The position numbers and the translations under genes were made by a program. Positions 15,670 through 23,840 of a stretch of 24,631 bases of DNA are shown here, in pieces. Source of the DNA: Gammaproteobacteria bacterium UBA1119 (GTDB lineage Bacteria > Pseudomonadota > Gammaproteobacteria > Pseudomonadales > Azotimanducaceae); the NCBI GenBank assembly GCA_002313255.1, contig DCBA01000027.1, positions 1 through 24,631 of the forward strand. Reading direction: 5' to 3'. The notes below the pieces were generated by a model that searched no databases, was not told where the DNA came from, and was given only the letters and a program-made list of their open reading frames with translations. Within the stretch, counting starts at the first letter, position 1. Each line of letters opens with the position of its first letter.

Positions 15670-16580
15670 TCGTTGGCGTTCGTTCCAGCTGTAATCTGAT
15701 AGCGCTGGAACAGCATGATCGGAATAACGAGGATGAAAAGGAGAATAGTCGCCACCGCACTAGCCACGGGCCAATCACGATTTTCGAAGAATTCGTTAAA
15801 CAATTGTCTGCCGATCATTAACGAATCCTCGCCACCGAGTAGGGTCGGTATGACGTATTCGCCGATGGCTGGGATAAACACCAGAAGACACCCGGCAATG
15901 ATTCCGGTCACGGACATCGGCAACGTGATATCGATGAATACACGAAACGGCGTTGCCCCAAGATCGGATGCGGCTTCGTGTATCGACAGGTCAAGCTTCT
16001 GAAGCGTCGCGTACAACGGCAATATCATGAAGGGCAGGTAGGAGTAAACGATGCCGAGGTACACGGCAAAATCCGTGTAGAGCAGTTTCATGGGTTCGTC
16101 AATAAATCCCAGCGAAAGTAAGCCTTTGTTAATCAGCCCATTGGTTGACAGCATGCCCATCCAGGCATAGACCCGAAGAAGGAATGAGGTCCAGAACGGA
16201 AGAATGACCAGCAACAAGAGAATGTTCCTGGTCGTCGTGTCCGCACGTGCGATGGCATAAGCCATTGGATAACCGATGAGTAGACAGCAGAGCGTTGAAA
16301 AGGCGGCAACCCTGACCGATTTCAGATAGCTCATCCAATATAGATCATCTTCAAATAAGAATAGGAAGTTATCGAAGGTGATGTACACAGCGCCCATGCC
16401 GTTTCTCGCCCAGTCAAACAGCGGCGTAAACGGGGGTTGCGCGATAACTGGATCGGAGAAACTGATTTTGAAAACAATTAGAAACGGGGTTAAAAAAAAC
16501 AGAAGTAGCCAGACATAAGGGAGGTAGATGACAAATGACCGCCATGCCTTATCAGCCGTTTCACCGTACCGTTTGTTCAT
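15666..16580 (-). CDS. potH: Polyamine ABC transporter permease, PotH/PotB-like
   Basis: Predicted 304-residue inner-membrane permease, first of the pair. The N-terminal span (VIYLPYVWLLLFFLTPFLIV, about 18-37) precedes a periplasmic loop, then five further hydrophobic segments. The cytoplasmic EAA motif reads IHEAASDLGATPFRVFIDITLPM and leads into VFIPAIGEYVIPTLLGG, a PotB/PotH-type signature. ATG at 16580 overlaps the ATPase stop (ATGA) and its stop overlaps the PotI-like start, so subunit synthesis is probably coupled. It should form the channel as a heterodimer with the PotI-like protein. Confidence 0.9.
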   Translation of the reverse strand: MNKRYGETADKAWRSFVIYLPYVWLLLFFLTPFLIVFKISFSDPVIAQPPFTPLFDWARNGMGAVYITFDNFLFLFEDDLYWMSYLKSVRVAAFSTLCCLLIGYPMAYAIARADTTTRNILLLLVILPFWTSFLLRVYAWMGMLSTNGLINKGLLSLGFIDEPMKLLYTDFAVYLGIVYSYLPFMILPLYATLQKLDLSIHEAASDLGATPFRVFIDITLPMSVTGIIAGCLLVFIPAIGEYVIPTLLGGEDSLMIGRQLFNEFFENRDWPVASAVATILLFILVIPIMLFQRYQITAGTNANE

Positions 16581-17755
16581 TCTTTCAGAACGATGCTATT
16601 AGCTAGATCCCAGGAAACAAATACTTCATCTTCCGAATCGAGGATCGGCTCGGATGCTCGAAATTGATTCTGGGCACTGATCTCGATAACGGCCGATGTC
16701 TCGGTCGTCACTCGATAAATGGTGCGATTTCCGTAGTAGCCAAGATCTGTAACGACACCCTTGATACATGTCGTTGTTTCAGAAGTTATGGATTCTTTGC
16801 TTATCGTTATTTTTTCTGGTCGGACCGCGAGCCAGACTTGATTTCCCTCGTTGACTCCGGGTGTTGGTGAGGCTTTGATCACCCCGAAGTCGCCAGTATC
16901 AATCAGCAAATGCTCGTTAGCGATCTGGGAAACCGTGCCCTCAAACATGTTCGTGGTCCCAACAAAATCAGCGACAAATCGATTTGTCGGGTATTCGTAA
17001 ACATGGGTCGGTGTGCCCGTTTGTACAAATCTGCCGTCGTCCATGACCGCAATTCTTGTCGCTAAATTCATGGCTTCTTCCTGATCGTGAGTGACGACGA
17101 CGAAGGTAATGCCGAGTTCATCCTGGATATTCATCAACTCGAATTGCGTCCGTTCCCTTAGCTTCTTGTCCAACGCGGCCAACGGTTCATCCAGAAGAAG
17201 AACTTTGGGTTTTTTCACGAGTGCCCGTGCGAGTGCGACGCGTTGCAGTTGCCCGCCAGAAAGTTGATGTGGTTTTCGTTTTTCGTAACCAGAGAGTTGA
17301 ACCAGCGACAGTATCTGAGCAACCTGTTCGCCAATCCGCGTTTTATCTACACCCTCCTTTTTAAGTCCGTAAGCGACGTTCTTCTCGACCGTCATGTGCG
17401 GAAAAACCGCATAGGACTGAACCATCATGTTTACCGGCCGCTGATATGGGGGCAGGCCGGTTATATCGATTCCGTCAATAACGACCCTACCAGTAGAGGG
17501 CGTTTCGAAGCCTGCAAGCATGCGAAGTAGCGTTGTTTTACCGCACCCAGAACTACCGAGGATGGCGAACAATTCGCCTCGGTAGATATCGAGGTTGACG
17601 CTGTCCACGACCGCGACGCCATCAAACTGTTTGGACAGATTCTCAATCCGAATAAAGGGCTGGGCCTTGGAGTCGTGCCGGTTTTCCGTTTGAGCGTTTC
17701 CCGTCGTGGCATCGTCTTGCAAATTGTCGATCTTTTCGTTCATTGGAATTGTCAT
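16577..17755 (-). CDS. potG: Polyamine ABC transporter ATPase, PotG/PotA-like
   Basis: Predicted 392-residue cytoplasmic ATPase. Walker A GSSGCGKTT (67-75), Q-loop at Q113, signature LSGGQLQRVALARAL (165-179), Walker B VLLLDEP with D-loop AALD (185-195) and the H-loop THDQ (H223) are all intact. The C-terminal 130 or so residues are a TOBE-like substrate-sensing domain (LAVRPEKI). The frame is open to 17779, but ATG at 17755 makes a 4-base ATGA overlap with the binding-protein stop, so I chose it. A polar extension of about 30 residues precedes the ABC domain, as in PotG. It powers the PotH/PotI-like channel. Confidence 0.92.
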   Translation of the reverse strand: MTIPMNEKIDNLQDDATTGNAQTENRHDSKAQPFIRIENLSKQFDGVAVVDSVNLDIYRGELFAILGSSGCGKTTLLRMLAGFETPSTGRVVIDGIDITGLPPYQRPVNMMVQSYAVFPHMTVEKNVAYGLKKEGVDKTRIGEQVAQILSLVQLSGYEKRKPHQLSGGQLQRVALARALVKKPKVLLLDEPLAALDKKLRERTQFELMNIQDELGITFVVVTHDQEEAMNLATRIAVMDDGRFVQTGTPTHVYEYPTNRFVADFVGTTNMFEGTVSQIANEHLLIDTGDFGVIKASPTPGVNEGNQVWLAVRPEKITISKESITSETTTCIKGVVTDLGYYGNRTIYRVTTETSAVIEISAQNQFRASEPILDSEDEVFVSWDLANSIVLKE

Positions 17756-18864
17756 AGTCCGGATTTCACGCGTGTCCATACTCGCGAGCGTAGGCGCTCC
17801 AATTTAGGATGTAGTGTTCGACCAGAACTCAGTCGTTTGATTGTGGCTTCGTCGGGATAGATGGCCAGATCCGATGTAATGTCTGCATCCATCAGCTCGC
17901 TTGCCGCCAGATTAGCGTTGGCATAACCAATGAAGTTCGAGACCTCAGCAATGACGTCAGGACGCATGATGAAATTCAAAAACAAGTGTGCGCCGTATAC
18001 ATTGGCGGCATCGGCGGGAATAAAAGCTGTGTCAAACCAGATCAATGACCCTTCCGTCGGGATTGTGTAGCCAAGGGTTAGATCGATTCCGGCTTCGGCC
18101 GCACGTCTATTAGCAACTGAGTAATCGCCTGACCAGCTCATTGCGATACAAACTTCCTTGCTAGGTAAATCAAGCAATAGTTTGGTCGAGCTGAAGTATT
18201 TCACGTACGGCCGGATCGAACGCAACAACCGCTCGGCCTGCTCAAGATGCTCAGGCGCTACTGAATTTGCATCGTGACCAAGGTACAGCATCGTCATACC
18301 TATAACTTCAGAGGCCGAATCCAATAATGTCACGCCGCAATCTGCAAACTTCGACACCGTTTCGGGGTCAAAAATCAACTGAGCACTACGTACGGGAGCG
18401 TTTGGCATGCGTTCGGTCACCATCTCCGTGTTGTAAGAAAAACCCGTTGTGCCCCACATGTAAGGGACTCCGTATTGATTGCCCGGATCGTATTTGGCGA
18501 AATTGTTTAGCAGCACCGGATCCAGGTTGTCCCAGTTCGAAAGCCGTTCTTTATCGAGTTGTTGAAATACGCCTATCGGTATCAACCGTGCAGAATTGGT
18601 GGCAGCGTGCACGATCACGTCATACCCAGACTTTCCTGCCATGAGTTTTACGTCAACGATCTGGGCGGAATCATAAACGTCGTAGTTGACCTTGATTCCA
18701 TACTCGTCTTCAAAGTTCTTTATCGTCGTTTCGCCAATGTAGTCGGCCCAGTTGTATACGTTTAGGACTTTTCCATCGTTTTCGGAAGCAAAGATACCTG
18801 CACCCGCGGTGACCAGTATCGCGACTATGGATCGCGCGAGCATTAAGAGCGGTACTTGTCTCAT
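17752..18864 (-). CDS. potF: Periplasmic polyamine-binding protein, PotF/SpuD-like
   Basis: Predicted 370-residue solute-binding protein. A signal peptide (hydrophobic 8-25, cleavage likely near FAS-E) exports it. The mature N-terminus, LNVYNWADYIGETTIKNFE, followed by GIKVNYDVYDSAQIVDVKLM and the GVPYMWGTTGFSYN segment, closely follows PotF/SpuD. The ligand-site region SLIWFDTAFIPADAAN keeps the aromatic/aspartate pair expected to hold the diamine. Length matches. ATG at 18864 has no strong ribosome-binding site; an ATG 7 codons later would shorten the signal peptide. It heads a leftward operon of transporter genes and agmatine deiminase and diverges from the spermidine-dehydrogenase-like gene. 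Putrescine versus spermidine preference cannot be settled by eye. Confidence 0.92.
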   Translation of the reverse strand: MRQVPLLMLARSIVAILVTAGAGIFASENDGKVLNVYNWADYIGETTIKNFEDEYGIKVNYDVYDSAQIVDVKLMAGKSGYDVIVHAATNSARLIPIGVFQQLDKERLSNWDNLDPVLLNNFAKYDPGNQYGVPYMWGTTGFSYNTEMVTERMPNAPVRSAQLIFDPETVSKFADCGVTLLDSASEVIGMTMLYLGHDANSVAPEHLEQAERLLRSIRPYVKYFSSTKLLLDLPSKEVCIAMSWSGDYSVANRRAAEAGIDLTLGYTIPTEGSLIWFDTAFIPADAANVYGAHLFLNFIMRPDVIAEVSNFIGYANANLAASELMDADITSDLAIYPDEATIKRLSSGRTLHPKLERLRSRVWTRVKSGL

Positions 18865-18971
18865 GACGGGTTCAAGCTATCACAATAAAAGTTGACGTTA
18901 CCCAACGCGGCTGAGGTCGCTCGTTCCCTATCGGCGGGTAGGAAGCATAGCGTTGGCCATGAGATGATCAT

Positions 18972-19009
18972 AAGGAGCGGGTTTGGCGATGCTTAATGTA
19001 CGATTATGA
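18972..19009 (+). promoter_or_regulatory. Strong ribosome-binding site with tiny leader ORF overlapping the next start
   Basis: AAGGAG (18972-18977) is the best Shine-Dalgarno in this gap but is too far from the ATG at 19006. It instead serves a mini-ORF: ATG at 18989 encodes MLNVRL, or TTG at 18983 (5-base spacing) encodes two more residues. The mini-ORF's TGA (19007-19009) overlaps the downstream ATG as ATGA. That arrangement is typical of translational coupling or a leader peptide. Confidence 0.4.
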
Positions 19010-20850
19010 ATTCTGACCAATACCTCGGCATGAACCGGGCGATTACGCGGCGTGAATTTGTAGGTGGGGCGGCGGTAGCGGCGGTTGGGTTAGGGATCAC
19101 GGGTCGTATTACGGCCGACAATTACCAGGCTTATCCGCCGGCGCGGACGGGCATGCGCGGTTCACATCCGGGCTCCTTTAACGTGATGCACGAACTAGCG
19201 TTTAATGGAATGTCACCGAGCAGCAATCCTGTTTCTGACAAGACCCCTTATGACCTCGTGGTCGTCGGTGGCGGCCTCAGTGGGTTATCCGCGGCTTATT
19301 TCTATCGGGTAACCAAACCCAATGCCCGGATCCTGATTTTGGACAATCACGATGATTTCGGCGGGCATGCAAAGCGCAATGAGTTTTCCTATCAGGGCAA
19401 GACCTATATCGGTTTTGGCGGTAGCCAAACGCTCGAGGATCCGGGGCAATTCAGTAACGTGGCGAAAAACTTGTTGCGTGAGTTAACCGTGGATGTTTCC
19501 GTTTTTTACGAGGCTTTCGACCAGTCTTTCGAGAGAAACCATGGGCTGCGGAATCAAGTTTTTTTTGACAAGGAGCACTACGGTGTCGATCGCCTTGTAC
19601 CGATAACCCTCAATGATTACCTAGACCCGAGTTTCGTGAACCAGGCGAACAACGTGCCGTTATCGGAACGTGCGCGCGCTGAGTTACTGAAGTTGCTGAC
19701 CAAGAATCAACGGTCGTTGAAGCACCTCAATCGGCGTCAGCGCCGAGAATTTCTTGGCAGCATCAGCATCGAGCAATTTCTCCGTGAACATTTGGGGTGC
19801 GGGGACGAAGTGGTGCATTTGTTGGGGAAAATGACCCTTGACTATTGGGCCTTGGGAATCGACGCGCTCTCTGCCCGTGATGCCGTCGAGATGTGGTTAC
19901 CCGGATTTGGCGGTTTGTTGCGTCAACGTTATGCGGACGAAGAACCGTATATTTTTCACTTCCCCGATGGAAATGCGTCGGTTGCGCGATTGCTGGTAAA
20001 AAAACTGATCCCCGGAATTACTTCCGCCGACAACATGAACGAAATGATCACCGCACGAATTGACTACGAAGCGTTGGATCAACCGGATGAGGATGTGCGG
20101 ATCAGACTCAACAGTACGGTGACCAATGTTGCCGAGGTCCAGGATAACCATGGTGCAAACGTGAGGATTCGGTACGCCACGGGCGGACAGTTGTTTGATG
20201 TGTACGGTAAAAACTGCATTCTCGCTTGTTACCACCGGGTCATTCCGCATATTTGTCCGGCGCTGCCTGCCGAGCAGAAAGCGGCCCTCGCGCAAAGCGT
20301 CAAGGGACCCTTGGTATACACCAACGTGTTGGTTCGAAATTGGCACGCGCTGAAGAACTTGCACATAGGTAAGGTTTACTGCCCCAACGGGCTCTATCAC
20401 TCCATTGCGATGGACTTCCCCGTCAGCCTCGGTGGGTACGAATTCGCCAAGACGCCCGACGATCCTGTCGTATTGCGTCTTGTCCACGCGCCGTATACAC
20501 CAGGAACAGGCTTAAGTGCGAAAGATCAGTGGCGACTTGGTAGACGTCAAATGATGGCGCGGTCGTTTGCCGATCACGAAAGAAGCATCAGGCAACAACT
20601 CACCTCCATACTTGAACCGGGCGGATTTAACGCAAGACGTGACATCGAAGCGATTACTGTTAATCGTTGGCCGCATGGCTATACCTACGAATACATTCCT
20701 CTGTGGGATAAATATTCGGGCGAGGGGCCGCATGTTCGGGCAAGAAAGACGCAAGGTCGCATTGCCATCGCGGGCAGTGATTCCGGCGGCAGCGCGTACG
20801 CCCAGGCGGCGATTGATCAGGCGTTTCGCGCCGTCAGGGATCTGGTGTGA
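19006..20850 (+). CDS. spdH: Spermidine-dehydrogenase-like FAD oxidoreductase with Tat signal
   Basis: Predicted 614-residue flavoprotein. Twin arginines R15-R16 in TRREFVGG, followed by an alanine/glycine-rich hydrophobic stretch, suggest folded export by Tat. The FAD fold YDLVVVGGGLSGLSAAYFYR starts near residue 82; a second glycine motif DNHDDFGGHAKRNEF follows, and the C-terminal FAD-closing segment is RIAIAGSDSGGSAYAQAAIDQ. Length and layout match Pseudomonas aeruginosa SpdH (about 620 residues), which cleaves spermidine to 1,3-diaminopropane and 4-aminobutyraldehyde. Placement next to a polyamine importer agrees. ATG at 19006 is preceded by no ribosome-binding site of its own but overlaps a mini-ORF with a strong one; ATG at 19030 is an alternative that keeps the Tat motif. 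A different periplasmic amine could be the true substrate. Confidence 0.82.
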   Translation: MNSDQYLGMNRAITRREFVGGAAVAAVGLGITGRITADNYQAYPPARTGMRGSHPGSFNVMHELAFNGMSPSSNPVSDKTPYDLVVVGGGLSGLSAAYFYRVTKPNARILILDNHDDFGGHAKRNEFSYQGKTYIGFGGSQTLEDPGQFSNVAKNLLRELTVDVSVFYEAFDQSFERNHGLRNQVFFDKEHYGVDRLVPITLNDYLDPSFVNQANNVPLSERARAELLKLLTKNQRSLKHLNRRQRREFLGSISIEQFLREHLGCGDEVVHLLGKMTLDYWALGIDALSARDAVEMWLPGFGGLLRQRYADEEPYIFHFPDGNASVARLLVKKLIPGITSADNMNEMITARIDYEALDQPDEDVRIRLNSTVTNVAEVQDNHGANVRIRYATGGQLFDVYGKNCILACYHRVIPHICPALPAEQKAALAQSVKGPLVYTNVLVRNWHALKNLHIGKVYCPNGLYHSIAMDFPVSLGGYEFAKTPDDPVVLRLVHAPYTPGTGLSAKDQWRLGRRQMMARSFADHERSIRQQLTSILEPGGFNARRDIEAITVNRWPHGYTYEYIPLWDKYSGEGPHVRARKTQGRIAIAGSDSGGSAYAQAAIDQAFRAVRDLV

Positions 20851-20907
20851 GACGGCTCGTGCTGATTAGACCAGTAATACGTTGTAAAGCACCAACGACG
20901 GGGCTCC

Positions 20908-22104
20908 TCAGCGGATGGAACGCACCGGGATATTGGCCACGCTGGGTATTTTGTCTCGAATGAAATCTGCAAAATGCTCGACTAAGGTTTCCTTATCCGA
21001 CAGAACGCCATTTTGATAGCTGCTGGAAACCAGTCCTTTTTGTACGGATTCGATGAGATCGTTGTCTTCGTCTTGCACCTGATTATTTATCCGCGAATTG
21101 AGGTATCGAGTCGCTCGCATGGCACGCGAATCATCTTGAAGCACGTAGGACTGACAGCGCAGTAGCGACTTCCCTGGCGCGGTGGGCAAGATCTGAAAGA
21201 AATTCACCTGGTCGGGATAGCAATCAAAAAAGTTATTGGGATACAACGCGTAATAAGTCCAGCGACGCCGCATCTCCTTGGGAAGATGTTTCTGGTTCGG
21301 CAACAGTTTGTCGTACGCCTCGGCACTCCAGCTAGGTTGTGGACGGTCGCGCATTTTATGGCTTAACCGCGCAACATCCGGGCCGTGTGATTGCCGATCG
21401 TATTGCTCGTCCATCAGCGCGAAGAGACCGCGATGGCCGATAAAAAAATGGTAGTCCTCAATGAAATTCTCAACTCCCACTTTCCAGTCGGCGTCCACGG
21501 CGTGGGTCCAAGTCGCGGGTTCTGTCTCGCGGTTTTCCTCAGGCGTCATGCGGTGTGTCTGATACGCCATGAACTCGTCGTGAACGGGCGCCATCCTCTC
21601 GGCGACGCCGGCACCTTCCGCTCGAAATCTGATGAAGATAAATCCTCCGTAGATTTCGATATCAATGGGGGATAACCCAAAGTGCTCGGCATCGTGGGCT
21701 GGGAAACTTTTTGGGTGGCCCATTGCCGTGCGTTCACCGTCCAGGTTGTAGGTCCAACCGTGATAGGGGCAAACGACCTTTCCAGGGCATTTCCCCTGTC
21801 CGTCGTCGAGCAAGATATGCGCACGATGCCGGCAAACGTTGTGGAATGCTTTTATCTCATCGGCATTTGTGCGTACAACGAAAGCGCGTTCTTCGTAGAG
21901 TTGAAAGGTGATGTAGCATCCGGGTTCTGGCAGGTCGCTCGTGTGGCCCACCAGCTGCCATGACGACAGGAATATGTTCTGTTTTTCAGCCTCAAAGAAG
22001 TCCTGATTGTGGTAAATCCAAGCCGGTAGTGTGGCCGTGAGGTGATCGAGGGGGTTGGGCTCTACTTCTTCTTTGCTACGTAGCTTGTCTGATTGAACGG
22101 CCAC
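20908..22104 (-). CDS. Rieske non-haem iron oxygenase, alpha subunit, quaternary-amine-monooxygenase-like
   Basis: Predicted 398-residue oxygenase. The Rieske [2Fe-2S] ligands are C91 and H93 (CRH) and C112 and H115 (CPYH). The catalytic-domain sequence NFIEDYHFFIGH supplies iron ligands H219 and H224, and the third carboxylate is probably in DEDNDLIESVQKGL. Glutamate E216 occupies the position that links the two metal sites, as in carnitine (CntA), glycine-betaine and choline monooxygenases, where dioxygenases of aromatics have aspartate. A C-N-cleaving or N-methyl-oxidising role is therefore likelier than ring hydroxylation. GTG at 22104 has AGAGG (22112-22116) 7 bases upstream. No reductase partner is in the window. 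It converges on the spdH-like gene (57-base gap) and diverges from the PuuB-like gene. Substrate unknown. Confidence 0.85.
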   Translation of the reverse strand: MAVQSDKLRSKEEVEPNPLDHLTATLPAWIYHNQDFFEAEKQNIFLSSWQLVGHTSDLPEPGCYITFQLYEERAFVVRTNADEIKAFHNVCRHRAHILLDDGQGKCPGKVVCPYHGWTYNLDGERTAMGHPKSFPAHDAEHFGLSPIDIEIYGGFIFIRFRAEGAGVAERMAPVHDEFMAYQTHRMTPEENRETEPATWTHAVDADWKVGVENFIEDYHFFIGHRGLFALMDEQYDRQSHGPDVARLSHKMRDRPQPSWSAEAYDKLLPNQKHLPKEMRRRWTYYALYPNNFFDCYPDQVNFFQILPTAPGKSLLRCQSYVLQDDSRAMRATRYLNSRINNQVQDEDNDLIESVQKGLVSSSYQNGVLSDKETLVEHFADFIRDKIPSVANIPVRSIR

Positions 22105-22254
22105 GTCAAAACCTCTGGATAATGGGAAATTGTACTACCAAAGAGCGATATTTTTTTGAATTGTTGGACCACAGCCGTTAAAACTGCGCCCTATACGGTC
22201 GGATTCTACCACGTCGAATTCAGTGTATTTTCGAGGTGAGACCAAACATGATGT

Positions 22255-22273
22255 GACGCCCCTGAGGGGTGTC
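22255..22273. promoter_or_regulatory. Candidate operator: 19-bp near-perfect palindrome
   Basis: gacgcccct (22255-22263) and aggggtgtc (22265-22273) pair in 8 of 9 positions around a single central base. It lies in the divergent gap between the Rieske oxygenase and the PuuB-like gene, 29 bases before the preferred TTG start. The symmetry and one-base centre suit a dimeric repressor; a hairpin in the puuB leader is the alternative reading. Confidence 0.4.
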
Positions 22274-22301
22274 TCACAATAATCTAGCAGAAGGATCCAA
22301 A

Positions 22302-23570
22302 TTGAGCGGGGAAGAACATACCAGCTCGTATTACGCCGCGACGCGGACCGATCAGACAACGTACCCGCCATTACGTGGGGAAGAGGAAACGGAGGTCTGC
22401 ATTGTTGGTGGCGGTTTTACGGGTGTTGCTTGCGCGCTCTCGCTGGCTGAACGGGGCCATCGGGTGACGTTATTGGAACAGCACAGAATCAGCTGGGGCG
22501 CTTCTGGACGAAACGGTGGTCAGCTCATTCATGGATTGGGTGGTGCCGAACAACTCGGCCGCTTTCTCAGTGAAGACAAGATATGGGCCCTTCATTACCG
22601 TGGCAATGACATCATCAAGGGGCGAATCGAAAAATATCAGATCAACTGTGACCTCAAGCCGGGCTTCATCGAAGTCGCATTCAAACAAAGTCAGATGGAC
22701 GGGCTGGTTGAGGATTACGAGGAACACCGAGAGTGGGATTTGGATGAACACTTGCGGTTGGTGGGTCGGGACGAACTGAAGTCATTGCTGGGTACCGATG
22801 CGTACATCGGCGGGTTGATCAACGACCTCGACGGACACCTGCATCCGCTCAACCTCTGCGCGGGCGAGGCGCGAGCGGCGACCGGTCTGGGTGCGAGCAT
22901 TCATGAGCAAACTGAAGTAATTGACATCGTTCATGGCAGCAAGGTTCGGGTTGTCACACAGCAGGGGGCGGTGATCGCCGATAAGGTATTGTTAGCGGGC
23001 AATGCGTATCACCACCTGGAACCGAAGAAACTTTCAGGCCTCGTGTTCCCGGCGGGAAGCTTCATTATTGCGACGGAACCACTATCTGAAGATGTGACGG
23101 ACCGGATCAACCCGGCCGATCTCGCGGTTTGCGATCTCAACAACGTCCTTGACTACTACAGATTGTCGGCCGACAAACGGATGTTGTTTGGTGGTCGGTG
23201 CAACTACTCCGGCAGGGTGCCTACGAGCATCGAGGACAGCATGGTACCGAGGATGTTACAGATATACCCCGAACTTGAAGGCAAAAAAATCGACTACGCG
23301 TGGGGCGGTAACCTTGGCATTGTTATAAATCGGGTCCCGTGCATGGGCAGGATTTCCGACAATATTTTCTACTCGATAGGGTACTCGGGCCACGGCGTTG
23401 CGCCTACGCACGTCGCTGCCGAGGTGATAACCAATGCCATGGAAGGTGATGTCGAAGTATTACAAGCGTACGAGAAGGTAAGCCACTTCCGAATACCCTT
23501 TGGTCAATGGTTTGGGAATCAGATCGTTGCCTTAGGTATGTTGTATTACCGGATGCTTGACAAGTTATAA
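22302..23570 (+). CDS. puuB: FAD-dependent amine oxidoreductase, gamma-glutamylputrescine oxidase-like
   Basis: Predicted 422-residue DAO-family flavoenzyme. PuuB oxidises gamma-glutamylputrescine to the aminoaldehyde, the step after PuuA. The N-terminal EHTSSYYAA matches the start of E. coli PuuB (about 426 residues), followed by the FAD motif CIVGGGFTGVACALSLAERG, then WGASGRNGGQLIHG and C-terminal SIGYSGHGVAPTHVAAE. I chose TTG at 22302: AAGGA (22291-22295) sits 6 bases upstream and the product length then agrees with E. coli. A GTG at 22269 adds 11 residues but lies inside a palindrome and lacks a ribosome-binding site. It is separated from the PuuA-like gene by about 17 kb and has its own promoter region. 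No PuuC or PuuD follows. Confidence 0.88.
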   Translation: MSGEEHTSSYYAATRTDQTTYPPLRGEEETEVCIVGGGFTGVACALSLAERGHRVTLLEQHRISWGASGRNGGQLIHGLGGAEQLGRFLSEDKIWALHYRGNDIIKGRIEKYQINCDLKPGFIEVAFKQSQMDGLVEDYEEHREWDLDEHLRLVGRDELKSLLGTDAYIGGLINDLDGHLHPLNLCAGEARAATGLGASIHEQTEVIDIVHGSKVRVVTQQGAVIADKVLLAGNAYHHLEPKKLSGLVFPAGSFIIATEPLSEDVTDRINPADLAVCDLNNVLDYYRLSADKRMLFGGRCNYSGRVPTSIEDSMVPRMLQIYPELEGKKIDYAWGGNLGIVINRVPCMGRISDNIFYSIGYSGHGVAPTHVAAEVITNAMEGDVEVLQAYEKVSHFRIPFGQWFGNQIVALGMLYYRMLDKL

Positions 23571-23590
23571 GTACGCCATCTTTGAGGTGT

Positions 23591-23794
23591 TCAACGACGA
23601 CGTGAAGCGATCAAAGCAGCACCCCCACCAATGAAGACCATTGGCAGGAGTGGCACGACCAGTTCCACCCAAGCACCAAGCGTGGAACCAGAAAGGAGTT
23701 CAAAAACGGTGGGCGCCCAGGCATTCCCAAATACGAGCAAGTAAGCGCCCAACAACACCATCACGATGGCTGTGCACCACGTGACTTCTTTCAC
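23591..23794 (-). CDS. Small hypothetical membrane protein
   Basis: A 67-residue frame from GTG at 23794. It has two hydrophobic segments, about residues 6-26 and 44-62, joined by a short loop with a single acidic residue, and it ends in a basic SRRR tail that would face the cytoplasm. I do not recognise a family. Its ribosome-binding site is weak. It lies 20 bases from the end of the convergent PuuB-like gene and 46 bases downstream of the larger membrane protein on the same strand, so the two may be cotranscribed. The hydrophobic pattern makes it a plausible real gene. Confidence 0.55.
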   Translation of the reverse strand: MKEVTWCTAIVMVLLGAYLLVFGNAWAPTVFELLSGSTLGAWVELVVPLLPMVFIGGGAALIASRRR

Positions 23795-23840
23795 CGGAAG
23801 TTTGTTCCATGGTCAAACCGAAGGCATCTCGCATGAATCG

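Noticed and set aside
19897..20487. 196-codon open frame on the minus strand
   Set aside because: It is entirely inside the spermidine-dehydrogenase-like gene, whose plus-strand translation carries clear FAD motifs; the antisense product resembles nothing.
20851..20907. Transcription terminator between spdH-like and Rieske genes
   Set aside because: Only a 5-bp gtgct/agcac pairing with a long loop and no T-tract; not enough for a call.
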